A stretch of 7,390 nt of DNA from Cenarchaeum sp. (lineage in GTDB: Archaea > Thermoproteota > Nitrososphaeria > Nitrososphaerales > Nitrosopumilaceae): the NCBI GenBank assembly GCA_020027365.1, contig JAHRAJ010000040.1:1-7390 (forward strand), written 5' to 3'. The first letter of the stretch is position 1. Every line of letters begins with the position of its first letter. The notes beneath the pieces are model-generated. The model worked only from the letters and a program-made list of their open reading frames with translations. It did no database searches and was not told the origin of the DNA. Below are positions 5,339 to 7,390 of this stretch, one piece after another. The translations under genes and the position numbers were made by a program.

Positions 5339-7390
5339 TGGGCGGGGGGCTCAGGGAGCGCGAGCTGCGGTTTTTGGAGGACGCGATCGGGAGGAGTCCA
5401 ACCCGGACCGAGCTGGAGGTGGTGGCCGCCGAGTGGTCCGAGCACTGCTCGTACAAGTCATCAAAGATGCATCTGGGGATGCTGCCGATGGAGGGCCCGC
5501 GCGTGGTGACGGGGGCGGGGTATGACTCTGGCGTGCTGGACGTGGGGGACGGGTATGTGGTCACGGTCCACATTGAGAGCCACAACCACCCGTCGGCCGT
5601 AGAGCCGTACGGGGGGGCGGCCACGGGGGTCGGCGGCGTCATACGCGACATACTGTCGGCCGGGACGCGCCCGATCGCCGTGCTGGACGGGCTCCGGTTT
5701 GGCGACGTTTTGGCGGATCCGCACGCCAGGTGGCTGTTTAGGGGGGCCGTGTCCGGGATTGCCGACTATGGGAACTGCCTGGGGGTGCCGACCGTCGGCG
5801 GCGAGGTGGAGTTTGACGGGTGTTACAAGGGATATGCGCTGGTGGACGTCGCCGCCGTCGGGTTTGGGAGGCGGGAGGCGCTGATCAAAAACCACGCCGA
5901 CGAGGGCGATCTTGTGGTGCTGGTCGGCGGCCCCACGGGGCGCGACGGGGTGGGGGGATCGCAGTTTGCCTCGGATCAGCTTGACGGGCAGGACAGGTCG
6001 GCGGTGCAGATTCCGGATCCGTTTGCAGAAAAGATGGTGATCGAGGCGGTGCTGGAGGCGCGCCGGCGCGGGGTGATCAAGGCGCTCAAGGATCTGGGCG
6101 GCGGCGGGCTGTCGTGCGCGATATCGGAGACCGCCGACGCGCTGGGGGTGGGGATTGAGGTCGATGTCGGGAGGGTGCACACGCGCGAGGCCGGGATGGG
6201 GCCCGGCGAGATCATGACGTCAGAGTCGCAGGAACGGATGCTGGTTGTGGCAGACGGGCGGGGGGCCGAGGTGCTGGGGGAGATTTGCGGCAGGTACGGG
6301 GTCGCAATGTCGGTGATAGGACGCGTGCGCGGGGACGGGATGGTCAGGGTCTGCGGGGACGGCGGGAGGGTGCTGGTGGACGTGCGGGCAAGCGTGGTCG
6401 CAAACGCCCCGCTGCTGGACCTGCCGTCGGCAAGGCCCGCGTATCTGGACGGGATTGACGAGGATCCGGTCGTGGGCGGGGCGCGCGGGGACTTGTCGGA
6501 GGTGCTGCTGGACCTGCTGGGGTCGCCCAACATCGCAAGCAGGGAGTGGGTGTACGGCCAGTATGATCACGAGGTGGGGATTCGGACCGTCGTAAAGCCG
6601 GGAGGCGATGCGTCGGTGCTCCGGCTGGACAACGGGAGGTATCTTGCCGTGACTATTGACGGAAACCCCAAGCATTGCTATCTGGATCCGCGGCAGGGCG
6701 CGATCGGGTGCTTTGAGGAGGCGTGCCGCAACGTGGCGTGCGTGGGGGCCGAGCCGATCGGGATGGTGGACCACCTGCAGTTTGGAAGTCCCGAGGATCC
6801 GGGGGTGTTTTGGACGTTCTTGGAGTCCGTGCGCGGGATTGCCGACTTTGCCAGGGACGCGGGGATTCCGTGCGTGGGCGGCAAGGTCAGTCTGTACAAC
6901 GAGACGGCGGACGGCCCGATAAAGCCCACGCCGCTGATCGGCGTGCTGGGGCTGATGGACCGCAATCCGGGGCTTGACGCGGGGAACGTCAGGGCCGGTG
7001 ATGTGCTGGTGGCGGTCGGGAACACGTATGGCGAGATGGGGGGTTCGGAGTATTACGAGCACAGCCGCGGGGTGGTGGGCGGCAGGTGTCCGCGGGTCGA
7101 CTTTGGGGCGTCGGTGCGCAACAGGCGGGGGGTCTTGGGCGTCGTGGGGGGCGGGCTGGCAAGGTACGTGCACGACTGCTCCAAGGGCGGGCTTGCGGTT
7201 GCGGTGTGCGAGATGTGCATGGGCGCGGGGGTGGGGTGCGGCGTGTCGCTGGATGCGGTGCCGGCGGCGGCGGCGGCGGGGTGCGCGGGGCGGCATGACA
7301 GGATTATGTTTTCAGAGACCCATTCGCGGTATCTGGTGGCGGCCGATCCGCGGGACGTGCCGCGGATTGCCGACGTGCTGGAGGGGGCCG
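5338..7390 (+). CDS. purL: phosphoribosylformylglycinamidine synthase, PurL subunit (3' partial)
   Basis: The synthetase subunit: it uses ATP to activate the FGAR amide and aminates it with ammonia from PurQ, giving FGAM. The frame is open from ATG 5338 to the window edge, 684 whole codons. Small-type PurL usually has a little over 700 residues, so only the last few tens are missing. Motifs in order: WSEHCSYKSSK (33-43) with His36, IESHNHPS (79-86), PYGGAATGVGG (just after 86), DLGGGGLSCAISE (252-264), GNPKHCYLDPR (442-452), DHLQFGSPEDP (478-488), GGKVSLYNET (514-523) and HDCSKGGLA (612-620). No frameshift is seen. Two oddities: His78 occupies the position two before the metal-binding Glu80, where a lysine is usual, and a five-alanine run (643-647) is coded by GCG repeats. 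The start overlaps the purQ stop as TGATG, with no TATA box nearby, so purL is probably cotranscribed with purQ. No RBS decides the start; the N-terminal length fits small PurL. Confidence 0.93.
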   Translation, partial: MGGGLRERELRFLEDAIGRSPTRTELEVVAAEWSEHCSYKSSKMHLGMLPMEGPRVVTGAGYDSGVLDVGDGYVVTVHIESHNHPSAVEPYGGAATGVGGVIRDILSAGTRPIAVLDGLRFGDVLADPHARWLFRGAVSGIADYGNCLGVPTVGGEVEFDGCYKGYALVDVAAVGFGRREALIKNHADEGDLVVLVGGPTGRDGVGGSQFASDQLDGQDRSAVQIPDPFAEKMVIEAVLEARRRGVIKALKDLGGGGLSCAISETADALGVGIEVDVGRVHTREAGMGPGEIMTSESQERMLVVADGRGAEVLGEICGRYGVAMSVIGRVRGDGMVRVCGDGGRVLVDVRASVVANAPLLDLPSARPAYLDGIDEDPVVGGARGDLSEVLLDLLGSPNIASREWVYGQYDHEVGIRTVVKPGGDASVLRLDNGRYLAVTIDGNPKHCYLDPRQGAIGCFEEACRNVACVGAEPIGMVDHLQFGSPEDPGVFWTFLESVRGIADFARDAGIPCVGGKVSLYNETADGPIKPTPLIGVLGLMDRNPGLDAGNVRAGDVLVAVGNTYGEMGGSEYYEHSRGVVGGRCPRVDFGASVRNRRGVLGVVGGGLARYVHDCSKGGLAVAVCEMCMGAGVGCGVSLDAVPAAAAAGCAGRHDRIMFSETHSRYLVAADPRDVPRIADVLEGA

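Noticed and set aside
6220..7296. Long open frame on the minus strand (358 codons) opposite purL
   Set aside because: Its product is rich in Pro, His, Arg and Ala, as expected for the antisense of a G-rich gene, and the + strand has unmistakable PurL motifs throughout.

Overview
The window most likely comes from a high-GC archaeon, and I lean towards a thaumarchaeote of the Cenarchaeum type. Three things point there. The glutamine-dependent FGAM synthase is split into three genes (purS, purQ, purL). AT-rich TATA-like boxes sit about 26 bases ahead of the first codon of three separate genes, as expected for leaderless archaeal mRNAs. Those three genes all start with GTG. The genus assignment is inference; no rRNA or other taxonomic marker is present.

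Layout, all genes on the + strand. (1) 1-368 is the 3' end of a high-GC, acidic, unrecognised protein gene. (2) 369-463 is a very AT-rich intergenic stretch. It holds an oligo-T tract, three tandem 16-base near-palindromic repeats and a TATA box. (3) 464-3984 is a two-gene unit of lower GC, joined by an ATGA overlap. The first gene encodes a 390-residue archaeal-type AAA/STAND ATPase with a C-terminal winged helix. The second encodes a 783-residue protein with the order P-loop ATPase, winged helix, TPR-like helices. (4) 3985-4187 is a non-coding gap with two inverted repeats, a C-rich tract and the purS TATA box. (5) 4188-7390 is purS-purQ-purL, with purL running off the window end.

The purine block makes the PurS/PurQ/PurL complex for step four of de novo purine synthesis: PurQ frees ammonia from glutamine, PurL uses ATP to aminate FGAR, and PurS bridges them. 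It is very G-rich on the coding strand. PurS and PurQ carry low-complexity glycine-, threonine- and asparagine/aspartate-rich additions that look like trinucleotide slippage.

The part most worth a second look is the ATPase pair. Two different P-loop ATPases, each with a putative DNA-binding winged helix, are translationally coupled and stand behind an operator-like repeat array that overlaps their own promoter. Their base composition is mosaic and unlike the genes on either side, which fits an acquired accessory module. Its function (signalling, stress or defence) cannot be read from the sequence.
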